Positions 1 through 9,280 of a stretch of DNA of 64,000 nucleotides are shown here, one piece after another. This DNA is from Terrabacter sp. MAHUQ-38 (GTDB lineage: Bacteria > Actinomycetota > Actinomycetes > Actinomycetales > Dermatophilaceae): assembly GCF_014518425.1 (NCBI RefSeq), contig NZ_JACVCU010000003.1:682001-746000 (forward strand). The letters run 5' to 3'. The translations under genes and the position numbers were made by a program. How positions within the stretch are numbered: the first letter of the stretch is position 1; each line of letters starts with the position of its first letter. Under the pieces are notes generated by a model. That model saw only the letters and a list, made by a program, of their open reading frames with translations, had not been told where the DNA came from and searched no databases.

Positions 1-381
1 AGCCGCCAGGGCTACAACGTCATGGCGACCGTGACCGACTACCTCCCGGTCGCCATCGGCAACTACCTGCGGCTGCCGCGCGACTGGGCCGACACCCGGC
101 CGATCGCGGCCGGAAAGAGCTCGGTGATGCTCCTCGTCGACCAGCTCGACCTGCTCGGCTCGACGATGGACAAGGTCTACGACGCCGTCAACCGCGCCGA
201 CGCCGAGGCGATCATCGTGCACGGCGCGTTCCTCGAGGAGAAGTTCGGGCACGCCTCCGCCGGAGGCGTCCTCGGCCTCGGGCCCGACCCCGTCCAGTCC
301 GCACCGCCGCCCGCCACCGGCACCGCCGGAGCGACCGGCACCGCGGCCACGTCCCCCGACCCGCTGGCACCGCCCGAGTGA
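1..381 (+). CDS. C-terminal part of an unrecognised protein at the head of the kinase operon
   Basis: The reading frame is open from base 1, so the gene begins upstream of the window; an internal ATG at 22 is not needed as a start. The visible 126 residues have a helical segment (TVTDYLPVAIGNYLRLPRDW, then LLVDQLDLLGSTMDKVYDAV) followed by a Pro/Ala/Thr-rich tail that looks disordered. No catalytic motif is visible in this part. It ends 15 bp before the AAA+ ATPase gene and is on the same strand, so it probably belongs to the same operon. Function is not assigned from this fragment. Confidence 0.75.
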   Translation, partial: SRQGYNVMATVTDYLPVAIGNYLRLPRDWADTRPIAAGKSSVMLLVDQLDLLGSTMDKVYDAVNRADAEAIIVHGAFLEEKFGHASAGGVLGLGPDPVQSAPPPATGTAGATGTAATSPDPLAPPE

Positions 382-396
382 GGATCCCCGACGCCC

Positions 397-2007
397 ATGA
401 GCAGTGACGAGTCCCGCCTCGCCGAGAGCCTGGAGCAGCTGAGCGACGTCGCCGCAGAGGCGGGGCTCGACCCGTCCGCGGCCCGGGCCGAGGGGCTGCG
501 CGTCGCCGCCGCACTGGCGGAGGCCGTGCCCGGCGCCGCTCCCGCGTGGGCCGAGGTGGCCCACCCGGGCCTGACCGACCTCGGCCGCATCCACGAGGCG
601 TTCTTCGACGCCGCCTCTCGCGGCAGGCGCTGGCGCGGAGCCCCGACCGACCTGCTCGAGGCTCTCGTCGCGTCCCGCCACTCGCTCGCGGGCGAGTACG
701 CCGAGGCGCTGACCGAGGTCGCGTCGTCGGCCGTCATGCTCGGCACGGCACCCATCTGGGTCATCGCCAACGCGTCGGCGGCCTCCGGGGCCTACCTCGC
801 TGCGGCGCGCTCCGCGTCGCAGCGCGTGCCGGCGTTCCCCGGGACCGAGCTCGGCGGCATACCCGGGATGGGCCTCGGGTCCCCCGACGTCATGCGCCCG
901 AGCTTCCCGGGCCCGATGGACGCCACGTTCGTCGATCCGCTTGGCACCCAAGGCGGCTGGCCTCAGCCCCCGGGACACCCGGCCAACGGTGCGGCCGCGG
1001 GTGCCGAGCCCACCGAGCCCGCAGCCGCGCCCGAGGAGCCGGCGGTGCCGGAGAGGTCGGTCGAGGAGCTGCTCGGCGAGCTCGACGCGATGATCGGCCT
1101 GGGACGGGTGAAGAAGGAGATCCACCGTCAGGTCGCGCTGCTCACCGTCGAGAAGATGCGCACCCAGGCGGGCCTCAAGGCGCCGAAGATGAGCCGGCAC
1201 CTGGTCTTCGTCGGCAACCCCGGCACCGGCAAGACGACGGTCGCGCGGCTGGTCGGCGCCATCTACAAGGCGCTCGAGCTGCTGCCGAAGGGCCAGCTCG
1301 TCGAGGTGGACCGCAGCGAGCTCGTCGCCGGCTACGTCGGGCAGACGGCCATGAAGACCGCCGAGGTCTGCGCCAAGGCCGTCGGCGGCGTGCTCTTCAT
1401 CGACGAGGCCTACTCGCTGACCGGCGACCAGTACGCCCAGGAGGCGGTCAACACCCTCGTCAAGGAGATGGAGGACCACCGCGAGGACCTCGTCGTCATC
1501 GTCGCCGGCTACCCCGACCCCATGGTCGCCTTCATTGCCCAGAACCCCGGGCTGGCGAGCCGGTTCACGACGACGATCGAGTTCGACGACTACTCCGACG
1601 ACGAGCTGCTCGCCATCCTCGACGCGATCGCCGGGGCCAGCGACTACGAGGTCACCGACGAGGCGCGCGAGCGGGTGGCGCACATCCTCCAGGCGACGCC
1701 ACGCACCCCCGCCTTCGGCAACGGCCGGTTCTCCCGCAACCTCTTCGAGCACGCTGTCGGTCGGCACGCGTGGCGTCTCAAGGACGCCACGGAGCCGACG
1801 CGCGACGAGCTGCGTCTACTCACCGCAGACGACTTCACCGAGCAACCCGACGAGGCAGAGACGCCCGAGACCCTGGAACCACCGACGGCGGCTCCCACCG
1901 AGTCGGTTCAGGATCCGGAGAGGGTCAGGGCAGACCCTGATGGTCCGACCGGCCCCGATGGGGCAGTCTCGGACGAGCAGCACCCGACCAACGAGGACAC
2001 CGCATGA
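397..2007 (+). CDS. AAA+ ATPase of the CbbX/SpoVK/EccA-like group
   Basis: This 536-residue protein has an N-terminal helical and Pro/Ala-rich region (about 1-215) and one AAA+ domain (about 225-450). Visible motifs are Walker A GNPGTGKTT (273-281), Walker B VLFIDEA (332-338), and the Arg-containing sensor area after NPGLASRF. The C-terminal 60 residues are acidic and probably disordered. CbbX/SpoVK-type ATPases remodel partner proteins; here the partner is unknown. The ATG at 397 is the first suitable start after the preceding stop, and the stop overlaps the next ATG by 4 bp (ATGA), so it is translationally coupled to the GlnX-like gene. Its place at the front of a kinase operon suggests it acts on a member of that system; this is inference. 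Confidence 0.85.
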   Translation: MSSDESRLAESLEQLSDVAAEAGLDPSAARAEGLRVAAALAEAVPGAAPAWAEVAHPGLTDLGRIHEAFFDAASRGRRWRGAPTDLLEALVASRHSLAGEYAEALTEVASSAVMLGTAPIWVIANASAASGAYLAAARSASQRVPAFPGTELGGIPGMGLGSPDVMRPSFPGPMDATFVDPLGTQGGWPQPPGHPANGAAAGAEPTEPAAAPEEPAVPERSVEELLGELDAMIGLGRVKKEIHRQVALLTVEKMRTQAGLKAPKMSRHLVFVGNPGTGKTTVARLVGAIYKALELLPKGQLVEVDRSELVAGYVGQTAMKTAEVCAKAVGGVLFIDEAYSLTGDQYAQEAVNTLVKEMEDHREDLVVIVAGYPDPMVAFIAQNPGLASRFTTTIEFDDYSDDELLAILDAIAGASDYEVTDEARERVAHILQATPRTPAFGNGRFSRNLFEHAVGRHAWRLKDATEPTRDELRLLTADDFTEQPDEAETPETLEPPTAAPTESVQDPERVRADPDGPTGPDGAVSDEQHPTNEDTA

Positions 2008-3335
2008 GCGCACCGACGACGAACGTCCCCGTCGCCGTCCCGGCCGGGACGCCGTCCGGCGCGCCCACCGGGCCCCCGGCGCATCCGCGCACGATCGCCG
2101 GCAGCATCCCCGGCGCCCGCACCGTCGCGAGCCGGCTGCTCCACGGCACGCCGGGGCGCATGCGGCTCTACGGCCTCCTCGGGGTCATCGCCGCAGTGCT
2201 GCTCGGTGCCGCGAGCGCCAACGCCCTGCTCGCCTCGCAGGCCGCCGTCGAGCGCGCCGCCAACAACACGGCGCAGGTGGTGCGTGCCCAGTCGATCCAC
2301 GTCGACCTGCTCCGTGCCGACGCCGTCGCGACCAACGCCTTCCTGGTCGGGGGCCTCGAGTCGGCCGACTCACGCGCGAAGTACCAGGACGCCATGAGTC
2401 GCGTCGCCTCAGGTCTGGCCGAGGCCGCCGCGGCCCAGCCCGCCGACGGCAAGGCCCTCGGCCAGCTCTCCATCCATGTCCAGACCTATGCCGCGCTCGT
2501 CGAGCAGGCCCGGTCCAACAACAGGCTCGGACTGCCCGTCGGGGCCCAGTACCTCAAACAGGCGAGCGCCGGGCTGCGCAGCGAAGCGATCCCGATCATC
2601 GCGCAGGTGGTCGAGTCCAACGAGGGCCGCTCTCAGGCGGAGTTCGACCGCAGCAACTCGAGCCTCCAGCTGCTCGTCGGCGTCGCCGCACTGCTCGGCC
2701 TTGCCGCGCTCGCGGTGTGGTTGGCGAAGCGGACGCACCGTTACCTGAACCCGTCGCTGACCGGCGCGATCGCGTTGCTGCTCGTCACGCTCTTCGTCGC
2801 CGCCACGCAGATCACCTCCGTCGGGACGGCCACCCGCGACGTGGCCCGGGGCACCTACCAGCGCGCCGTGACGCTCGCCGACGTGACCACGGCCGCCAAC
2901 GACGCGCGGGCCAACGAGAGCCTGACCCTCATCAGCCGAGGTTCGGGCAAGGCCAACGAGGACGCCTGGGGCGCCAACCGCAAGCAGGTCGACGCCAGCC
3001 TGGTCGACCTGAGCACCAGCTCGGAGCTGCGGGCCCTGTGGGGTCGCTATGTCGACGCCCACGTGTCGGTGCGCGGCCTCGACGACCACGGCAGGTGGGA
3101 CGGGGCCGTCAAGCTGTCGACGAGCACCGCCACCAACGGCGCGGCCAACACGTTCAACGCGTTCGACACGCGCGTCACCCAGCTGCGCAACGACGCGAGC
3201 GAGAAGACGGTCAGCACGCTCCAGGGGCTCGCGGGCAACGCCGGCCTCTTCGCCGCCCTCACGGCCCTCGCGGCGCTCCTCGCCGCCTGGCTCGTCGTCC
3301 GAGGTGTCGGCCAGCGGATCGAGGAGTACCGATGA
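2004..3335 (+). CDS. glnX: GlnX-like integral membrane sensor/transducer
   Basis: The 443-residue protein has about four hydrophobic segments (roughly 53-72, 221-240, 254-270, 414-433) separated by two large helical regions predicted outside the membrane. Length and position directly before a GlnH-like lipoprotein and upstream of a PknG-type kinase match M. tuberculosis GlnX (about 440 residues). In mycobacteria GlnX is thought to pass the state of GlnH across the membrane to PknG. The extracytoplasmic helical bundles resemble four-helix sensor modules of chemoreceptors, but no HAMP or signalling domain is evident. The start overlaps the ATPase stop by ATGA and the stop overlaps the next ATG by ATGA. 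Confidence 0.8.
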   Translation: MSAPTTNVPVAVPAGTPSGAPTGPPAHPRTIAGSIPGARTVASRLLHGTPGRMRLYGLLGVIAAVLLGAASANALLASQAAVERAANNTAQVVRAQSIHVDLLRADAVATNAFLVGGLESADSRAKYQDAMSRVASGLAEAAAAQPADGKALGQLSIHVQTYAALVEQARSNNRLGLPVGAQYLKQASAGLRSEAIPIIAQVVESNEGRSQAEFDRSNSSLQLLVGVAALLGLAALAVWLAKRTHRYLNPSLTGAIALLLVTLFVAATQITSVGTATRDVARGTYQRAVTLADVTTAANDARANESLTLISRGSGKANEDAWGANRKQVDASLVDLSTSSELRALWGRYVDAHVSVRGLDDHGRWDGAVKLSTSTATNGAANTFNAFDTRVTQLRNDASEKTVSTLQGLAGNAGLFAALTALAALLAAWLVVRGVGQRIEEYR

Positions 3336-4324
3336 GCACCCGCGCCGTCCGCCGGCCCGTGGGACGCCGCCTCGCGGCGTTCGCGACAGCGGCCGGCCTC
3401 CTCGCCCTCGCGGGCTGCTCGAGCGTCACGTACGCCGAGACCCCGCTGCCGACGACGACGCCTCCGAAGCCGACGACCAGCACGTCGGCCGCGCCCGCCC
3501 CGACGTGCGACAACGCGACGCAGTCCTATGACCCCCTGCCCAGCCTGCCGAGCCGGGGCGAGATCACCGACGGCACGATGCGCAACATCATCACCAAGGG
3601 CTACATCACCGTCGGCGTCTCCGCCGACACGTATCTCTTCGGCGCCCGCGACCCCTTCACCGGCGGCCTCGAAGGCTTCGACATCGACATCGCCCGGGCC
3701 GTCGCCAAGGCGATCTTCGGCGACCCGAGCAAGATCCAGTTCCGGGTCATCACCGCGAACGACCGCATCCCGCTCCTCCAGGACCGGTCTGTCGACATGG
3801 TTGCCCGCAACATGTCGATGACGTGCGGTCGCTGGAAGGACATCGGCTTCTCCGCCGAGTACTACCGCTCCGGCCAGAAGGTCCTCGTCGGCAAGAACCT
3901 CCCCGACGCCGAGAACCTCGCGCTCGCGGACCTCAAGGGCAAGCGCGTCTGCGCGCCCACCGGCACCACCTCCCTCACGAAGCTGCGGAGCATCAACGGG
4001 CCGACCGTCGTGACCGCGGCCAACCACACCGGGTGCCTCGTGCTCTTCCAGCAGGGGAAGGCCGATGCCATCACCGGCGACGACACCGTGCTCGCCGGAC
4101 TTGCGGCGCAGGACCCGAACACCGTCATCACGAAGGCGAAGGCGATCACGACCGAGCCCTACGGCCTGGGCCTGAACAAGGCCGACGTCTACCTGGCCCG
4201 CTACGTCAACCGGGTCATCGCGGACCTCGAGGCGGACGGCGAGTGGAAGGCGATCTACAACAAGTGGCTCGCGGGCCCGCTCGGGCCGGCGCCGGCTCCC
4301 CCGACCCCGGTCTACGGGCGATGA
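3332..4324 (+). CDS. glnH: GlnH-like solute-binding lipoprotein (Asp/Glu/Gln sensor)
   Basis: This 330-residue protein has a lipoprotein signal with lipobox LALAGC (lipidated Cys29), a Pro/Thr/Ser linker (about 33-55) and a family 3 periplasmic binding fold (GYITVGVSADTYLFG, then GFDIDIARAVAKAIFG). The open frame extends far upstream, but the ATG at 3332 starts exactly at a signal peptide and overlaps the GlnX stop by ATGA. No permease or ATPase of an amino-acid importer is adjacent, so it is more likely the sensing subunit of the GlnX/PknG system than part of a transporter, as described for the mycobacterial homologue, which binds aspartate and related amino acids. Ligand here is inferred. 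Confidence 0.87.
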   Translation: MSTRAVRRPVGRRLAAFATAAGLLALAGCSSVTYAETPLPTTTPPKPTTSTSAAPAPTCDNATQSYDPLPSLPSRGEITDGTMRNIITKGYITVGVSADTYLFGARDPFTGGLEGFDIDIARAVAKAIFGDPSKIQFRVITANDRIPLLQDRSVDMVARNMSMTCGRWKDIGFSAEYYRSGQKVLVGKNLPDAENLALADLKGKRVCAPTGTTSLTKLRSINGPTVVTAANHTGCLVLFQQGKADAITGDDTVLAGLAAQDPNTVITKAKAITTEPYGLGLNKADVYLARYVNRVIADLEADGEWKAIYNKWLAGPLGPAPAPPTPVYGR

Positions 4325-5547
4325 CCGCGGTGCCGCAGAGCCGTCCCGACCCGGGCACCGTCGCACCGACAGCGCCCGGGCGGCTGGGCGTGCCGGTCCA
4401 GGCCGCCGAGGCCCAGACGTACCTGAATGCGTTGCGCGAGTGGGTGGCCCAGCGCCGCGCCGACCTCGGCGAGGTCGACCGCGCCGTGCTCAAGCTGTCG
4501 CAGGCCGAGCAGGTCGCGATCACGAACGACCTCACCGTCGCGCTGACCTTCTGGAAGGCCGTGAGCGACCGGCTCACCCTCCTCGAGACGACCTTCGACG
4601 GGGGCCGCGTCGGGCCGGTCGAGGCGGAGCGACTCTCCACCCTCATCCACGGGCGCCTCGACTCCAACACGACCGAGCACCTGTCGCTGCCGTCGAGCGG
4701 CTCACTCGCCGTGAGCCTCCCCGAGGCCTGCCGCCTGCTCGACTCCCTGACCCGCACCCTCCAGGCGCGTGCCTCGCTCGCCCCCGGTGCCGCGGAGGCG
4801 ACGCAGCGGATCACCGTGGTGCGCGCCGGGATCGAGCGCACGCGCGACCAGCTGCCGCTCGTGCCCGCCGGCGGGCAGCGCGACGAGGCGACAGAGAAGC
4901 TGAGCCGGCTCGACCGACGGATGACCGACCTCGTCGAGCGGGCCCGCCGGGGTGCCGACATCGGCGGCATCATCGGCCCCCTCGAGATCGAGGTCTCCGT
5001 CCTCGAGCGCGACCTCATCGTCGCCGCCGCCGAGCGCGCCTCCGCCGCCCGCAGCCGGGTCCGCACCCAGCAGCAGGTCGAGGAGCTCGACGCCCGCGCC
5101 GCAGCCATCCGTGCCCTCGAACGCGCCTGTCTCGAGGCCATCACGCCCGCGCCGCACCTCGCGATCCCCAACGTCCGCGCGCTGGGACCGGTGCCGCAGG
5201 CGGCAGCCGAGCTCGCGGCATACCGCGACAAGCTCGAGAGGGTGTCACGCGCGCTCGACCTGGCCCACGAGACGTATGCCGCCGGGCTCGCCGAGCGCGA
5301 CGAGGTCGTCGGGCTGGCCGGCGCCGTCGGAGCGATGGCCGCCTCGGCCACGCTCACGCCCGAGGCCGCCGCCGACGTGGCCGAGCTGCGCCGCCGCCTC
5401 GACGATGCCCTCGCCGCGAAGCCGCTGCCGATCGGCCGGGCGCGCGCGCTCGCGAGCGCCTTCCAGGCGTACGTCGACGCGGCGACCCGGCCGCAGTCCC
5501 GCACGTCCCGTCCGTCCGCACCCCGACCCCAGAGGCCCCGTCCATGA
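4321..5547 (+). CDS. Unrecognised helical (coiled-coil) protein between GlnH and PknG
   Basis: The 408-residue product is not recognised. It has no signal peptide or membrane segment. Composition is Ala/Leu/Arg/Glu-rich with long predicted helices (LNALREWVAQRRADLGEVDR, later EKLSRLDRRMTDLVERARRG and QVEELDARAAAIRALERACL), consistent with a cytosolic coiled-coil scaffold; the last 20 residues are Arg/Pro/Ser-rich. The start (ATGA with GlnH) and stop (ATGA with the kinase) are both translationally coupled. That placement makes it a candidate for the physical link between the GlnX sensor and PknG. This role is inference from position only. Confidence 0.8.
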   Translation: MTAVPQSRPDPGTVAPTAPGRLGVPVQAAEAQTYLNALREWVAQRRADLGEVDRAVLKLSQAEQVAITNDLTVALTFWKAVSDRLTLLETTFDGGRVGPVEAERLSTLIHGRLDSNTTEHLSLPSSGSLAVSLPEACRLLDSLTRTLQARASLAPGAAEATQRITVVRAGIERTRDQLPLVPAGGQRDEATEKLSRLDRRMTDLVERARRGADIGGIIGPLEIEVSVLERDLIVAAAERASAARSRVRTQQQVEELDARAAAIRALERACLEAITPAPHLAIPNVRALGPVPQAAAELAAYRDKLERVSRALDLAHETYAAGLAERDEVVGLAGAVGAMAASATLTPEAAADVAELRRRLDDALAAKPLPIGRARALASAFQAYVDAATRPQSRTSRPSAPRPQRPRP

Positions 5548-7994
5548 ACTGCACGCAGCCGGGCTGCACCGGAACGATCGTCGACGGCTACTGCGACGTG
5601 TGCGGTATGGCCGCCGGGTCGACGCCTGCCGTCGCCCCCGCGGCAGCCAGTGCCTCCGGCGCCGGCTCCGCGAGCGCCGGAGGCGGCGCCGCAGCTCTCC
5701 CGGCCCCGGCGGCCCCCTCGGCAGTGACGGGCACGACGCTGATCCCCGAAGGTGGTGCCTGCCGGCAGCCCGGGTGCGCGGGCACGATCGAGTCCGGCTA
5801 CTGCGACGTCTGCGGGACACCGGCCGACCAGCCGGGCGTCGCGGCGTACGCCGGTCCTCCCGCCGCCGCAACGGTCGGCGCCGACGGGGGCACCGCGGGC
5901 GTCGACCCCGAGATCTCCACGCGGTCCGCCGCATCGAGCAACCTCGCGTCCGCGGCCTTGGGCTCCAAGCGAGCCCGCGAGTCCGGCTCCATCGCGACCC
6001 GCCGCACCGGCGGCTCCCAGCGGCTCCGTTCAGCGCGGCTCGGTGGCGGCATCACGACGGTGCGCCCCGCTCCCGAGATCGACGCCGCGAAGGCGCTCCT
6101 CACCAACCCGTCGGTGCCCGAGAACAAGCGCTTCTGCCCCAAGTGCGGCGAGCCCGTCGGCCGCGGGCGGGACGGCAAGCCCGGCCGCACTACCGGCTTC
6201 TGCGCCAAGTGCCGCCACCCGTTCTCGTTCGACCCCAAGCTCAAGGCCGGCGACCTCGTCGCCGGCCAGTACGAGGTCGCCGGCTGCCTCGCCCACGGAG
6301 GTCTGGGCTGGATCTACCTCGCGCGCGACAAGAACGTCTCCGACCGCTGGGTGGTGCTCAAGGGCCTGCTCAACTCGGCCGACCCCGACGCCCTCGCCGC
6401 GGCCATCGCCGAGCAGCGCTTCCTCGCCCAGGTGTCCCACCCGAGCATCGTCGAGATCTACAACTTCGTGACGCACGAGGACGCCGGCTACATCGTCATG
6501 GAGTACGTCGGCGGCACGTCGCTCAAGTCGATCCTCAAGCAGCGCCTCCAGGCGGCCGGCCGGTACGACCCGCTGCCCGTCGACCAGGCCCTCGCCTACA
6601 TCCTCGAGATCCTGCCGTCGTTCCAGTACCTCCACGACCTCGGGCTCGTCTACTGCGACTTCAAGCCCGACAACATCATCCAGGTCGGCGACGAGGTCAA
6701 GCTCATCGACCTCGGTGGCGTGCGCCGGGCCGACGACGAGGACTCGGCGATCTTCGGCACCGTCGGCTACCAGGCGCCGGAGGTGGCCGAGCTGGGCGTC
6801 TCCGTCGCGTCCGACATCTACACGATCGGGCGCACGCTCGTCGTGCTGACGATGGAGTTCCGCGGCTACCAGACGACCTACCTCAACACCCTCCCGGCGC
6901 AGGACACCGTGCCGGTTTTCCAGAGGTACGACTCGTTCTACCGGCTCGTCGCCAAGGCGTGCGCGCCCAACCGCGACGACCGGTTCGTGTCCGCCGACGA
7001 GCTGCGCTCGCAGATGATCGGCGTGCTGCGCGAGGTCGTCGCCCTCGACCGAGGGTCCGGCGCCGCCACGACGACCGTCAGCTCGCTCCTCTTCGACGTA
7101 CCGACGCCCGGGGTCGAGCCCGACGACTGGCGCAACCTCCCCACGCTGCGCCGCGACCCCCACGACCCGCTCGTCGGCTGGCTGCAGACGGTGAGCGGCA
7201 CCCCGATCGAGCGGCTCGACCGGCTCATGAACCCGCCGAAGCCGTCGACCGAGGTGCTCCTCGAGCGCGCCCGCACGGCCCTCGACGCCGGCAAGCGTGA
7301 CGTCGCCGAGGCCACCGCGAGCGAGCTGCTGACGGCAGACCCGTGGGAGTGGCGGGCGGTGTGGATCCAGGGTCTCGCCGCCCTCGAGCGCGGCGACTCG
7401 CGCGCGGCGCAGGCGGCGTTCAACGCCGTCTACGGGCAGGTCCCCGGCGAGCTCGCGCCGAAGCTCGCGCTCGCCCAGGCGTCCGAGCAGGCCGGTGACG
7501 ACGCGGTCGCCGAGAACCTCTACGTCGCGTGCGCGCGCACCGACACGACGTACGTGCCGATGGCCGCGTTCGGCCTCGCCCGCATCCGTGCCGCGCGCTC
7601 CGACGTCGACGGCGCCGTCGCGGCATACCGGCTCGTCCCCGCCCAGTCGAGCGCCTACCGAACGGCGCGCGCGGGGCTCGCCGAGCTGCTCACGAAGGCG
7701 AACCGCGGCCTGCCCGACCTCGCCGAGGCGCTGCGTACGCTCGACGACACGTCCCTGACGGCGCGGCGGCGAGCCGAGCTCACGACGCTGATCTACCGTG
7801 AGGCGCTCGAGACCGTGGAGAAGAGCGGCAACAAGGCCGACATCCGCCTCGGCGCCCACAAGGGCACTCCCAACGGCCTGCGCATCGGGCTCGAGGAGGC
7901 CCTGCGCGAGCTGGCCAAGCGCACCCCCGACCTGTCCGAACGCGTCCCCCTCGTCGACGAGGCCAACGCCATCCGACCCTGGAGCCTCTGGTGA
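5544..7994 (+). CDS. pknG: PknG-like Ser/Thr protein kinase with N-terminal zinc ribbons, rubredoxin-like module and TPRs
   Basis: The 816-residue protein has in order: two small Cys4 knuckles (C3/C8/C17/C20 and C73/C78/C87/C90, each ending GYCDVCG), a linker, a rubredoxin-like module (C198/C201/C220/C223), a kinase domain (about 235-520) and a TPR-like C-terminal region (about 570-816). Kinase motifs are the PknG-type AHGGLGWIYLA loop, Lys273 in VVLKG, a YCDFKPDN catalytic loop (Asp372; HRD changed to YCD) and DLG (Asp389). The C-terminus retains GELAPKLALAQASE as in PknG. M. tuberculosis PknG (750 residues) controls glutamate and TCA metabolism by phosphorylating the FHA protein GarA. The two extra Cys knuckles precede the usual rubredoxin module. 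The kinase lacks a membrane segment, so input must come through partners. Confidence 0.95.
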   Translation: MNCTQPGCTGTIVDGYCDVCGMAAGSTPAVAPAAASASGAGSASAGGGAAALPAPAAPSAVTGTTLIPEGGACRQPGCAGTIESGYCDVCGTPADQPGVAAYAGPPAAATVGADGGTAGVDPEISTRSAASSNLASAALGSKRARESGSIATRRTGGSQRLRSARLGGGITTVRPAPEIDAAKALLTNPSVPENKRFCPKCGEPVGRGRDGKPGRTTGFCAKCRHPFSFDPKLKAGDLVAGQYEVAGCLAHGGLGWIYLARDKNVSDRWVVLKGLLNSADPDALAAAIAEQRFLAQVSHPSIVEIYNFVTHEDAGYIVMEYVGGTSLKSILKQRLQAAGRYDPLPVDQALAYILEILPSFQYLHDLGLVYCDFKPDNIIQVGDEVKLIDLGGVRRADDEDSAIFGTVGYQAPEVAELGVSVASDIYTIGRTLVVLTMEFRGYQTTYLNTLPAQDTVPVFQRYDSFYRLVAKACAPNRDDRFVSADELRSQMIGVLREVVALDRGSGAATTTVSSLLFDVPTPGVEPDDWRNLPTLRRDPHDPLVGWLQTVSGTPIERLDRLMNPPKPSTEVLLERARTALDAGKRDVAEATASELLTADPWEWRAVWIQGLAALERGDSRAAQAAFNAVYGQVPGELAPKLALAQASEQAGDDAVAENLYVACARTDTTYVPMAAFGLARIRAARSDVDGAVAAYRLVPAQSSAYRTARAGLAELLTKANRGLPDLAEALRTLDDTSLTARRRAELTTLIYREALETVEKSGNKADIRLGAHKGTPNGLRIGLEEALRELAKRTPDLSERVPLVDEANAIRPWSLW

Positions 7995-9280
7995 CCGACA
8001 GCCCGACGACGGGAAGCCCTCAGCCCGCGGGCACCGCATCGACCGTGCAGGCCGCCTCGGCGGCTGACGCCGGAGCGCTCCACTGCCCGACGTGCGGCAC
8101 CGCCCACCCGGCGGGCGCGAGCTTCTGCGAGGCGTGCGGCGCTGACCTCTCGGCTCCCACGGCCGGCGCACCGCTGCCGCAGGCCTCGGAGGCGGGCACC
8201 GTGGTCGGCTCAGCCACCCCGCAGACCGCCCCGGCGGGCGAGGAGTCTCCGCTCGACGTGGGCTGGACCGGCGCCGTGCCCTCCGCGGCCGTCGCCCCCG
8301 CCGCCGCTGCCGACGACCTCACCTGCCGGGCGTGCGGGCAGGGCCGCATCGTCGACGGCTACTGCGACCACTGCGGCACCCCGCCACCGGACCCGCGCAA
8401 CCACTTCGTCGAGACCCCCACGTCGTGGGTCGGCGGCGTGTGCGACATCGGCAGGCGCCACGCGCGCAACGAGGACGCCATGGCGCTCAGCGCCGCCGAG
8501 GCCCCCGGGTCGCGCGCCGTCCTCGTCGTGTGCGACGGCGTCTCCATGGCCACCGACTCGCACATCGCGTCGCTCGCCGCCGCCAAGGCTGCCCGATCCG
8601 TGCTCGACCAGCCGTTCCCCAAGGGCGTCGGCACCCGGGACGCCTGGGCGGCAGGTGCCGGACGCGCGCTGACGGCCGCCGTGACGCGGGCCAACGAGGC
8701 GGTGGCCGGGTCGGTCGTCGAGGACGTGCCCAACCCGCCGTCGTGCACGTTCGCCGCGGCCGTCGTCGAGGACGACGTCATCGTCGCCGGCAACGTCGGC
8801 GACAGCCGCGTGTACTGGCTGCCGGATGCCGCCGCGGAGCCCGCCGTGCAGCTGGGACGCGACGACTCCTTCGCGCAGGAGCAGATGGCTGCCGGCGTGC
8901 CACGCATCCAGGCCGAGAACGGCCCCCACGCCCACTCGATCACCCGGTGGCTCGGCAGGGACGCCCCCGACGACCTCACGCCCCACCTGACGACGGTCGA
9001 CGCCACGGCCGGCTGGCTCATGGTCTGCTCCGACGGCCTCTGGAACTACTGCTCCGAGGCCGAGGAGCTGCGCACGCTGCTCCACGAGGCGACCGCGAAG
9101 CTCGACGGTGCCGCGACGCCGACCACGGTCGCGGAGGCGCTCGTCGACTTCGCGAACGAGCAGGGCGGACGCGACAACATCACGGTTGCCCTCGCCAGAC
9201 TGGCTGGGCGAGGATCGAGAACGACGACTGAGGCGCCTGCCGCGGCGGCGCCGGAGGAAGGAATCCCCAGCGATGGCTGA
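7991..9280 (+). CDS. PP2C-type Ser/Thr phosphatase with two N-terminal zinc ribbons
   Basis: This 429-residue protein begins at a GTG overlapping the kinase stop (GTGA). It has two N-terminal Cys4 ribbons (C32/C35/C46/C49 and C112/C115/C125/C128, the second again containing DGYCDHCG), then a PPM/PP2C catalytic domain (about 145-405). Metal-binding motifs are visible: ARNEDA, VVCDGVS (Asp182), VGDSRVYW, CSDGLW (Asp348) and GGRDNITVA (Asp395). There is no membrane anchor. Being co-translated with a PknG-like kinase, it is the obvious antagonist that dephosphorylates the kinase or its targets. Substrates are inferred. Confidence 0.93.
   Translation: MTDSPTTGSPQPAGTASTVQAASAADAGALHCPTCGTAHPAGASFCEACGADLSAPTAGAPLPQASEAGTVVGSATPQTAPAGEESPLDVGWTGAVPSAAVAPAAAADDLTCRACGQGRIVDGYCDHCGTPPPDPRNHFVETPTSWVGGVCDIGRRHARNEDAMALSAAEAPGSRAVLVVCDGVSMATDSHIASLAAAKAARSVLDQPFPKGVGTRDAWAAGAGRALTAAVTRANEAVAGSVVEDVPNPPSCTFAAAVVEDDVIVAGNVGDSRVYWLPDAAAEPAVQLGRDDSFAQEQMAAGVPRIQAENGPHAHSITRWLGRDAPDDLTPHLTTVDATAGWLMVCSDGLWNYCSEAEELRTLLHEATAKLDGAATPTTVAEALVDFANEQGGRDNITVALARLAGRGSRTTTEAPAAAAPEEGIPSDG

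Noticed and set aside
1535-3331. Long plus-strand extension in front of the GlnH-like protein
   Set aside because: It is Arg/Pro/Ser-rich shadow sequence of the ATPase and GlnX genes; a signal peptide starts at 3332.
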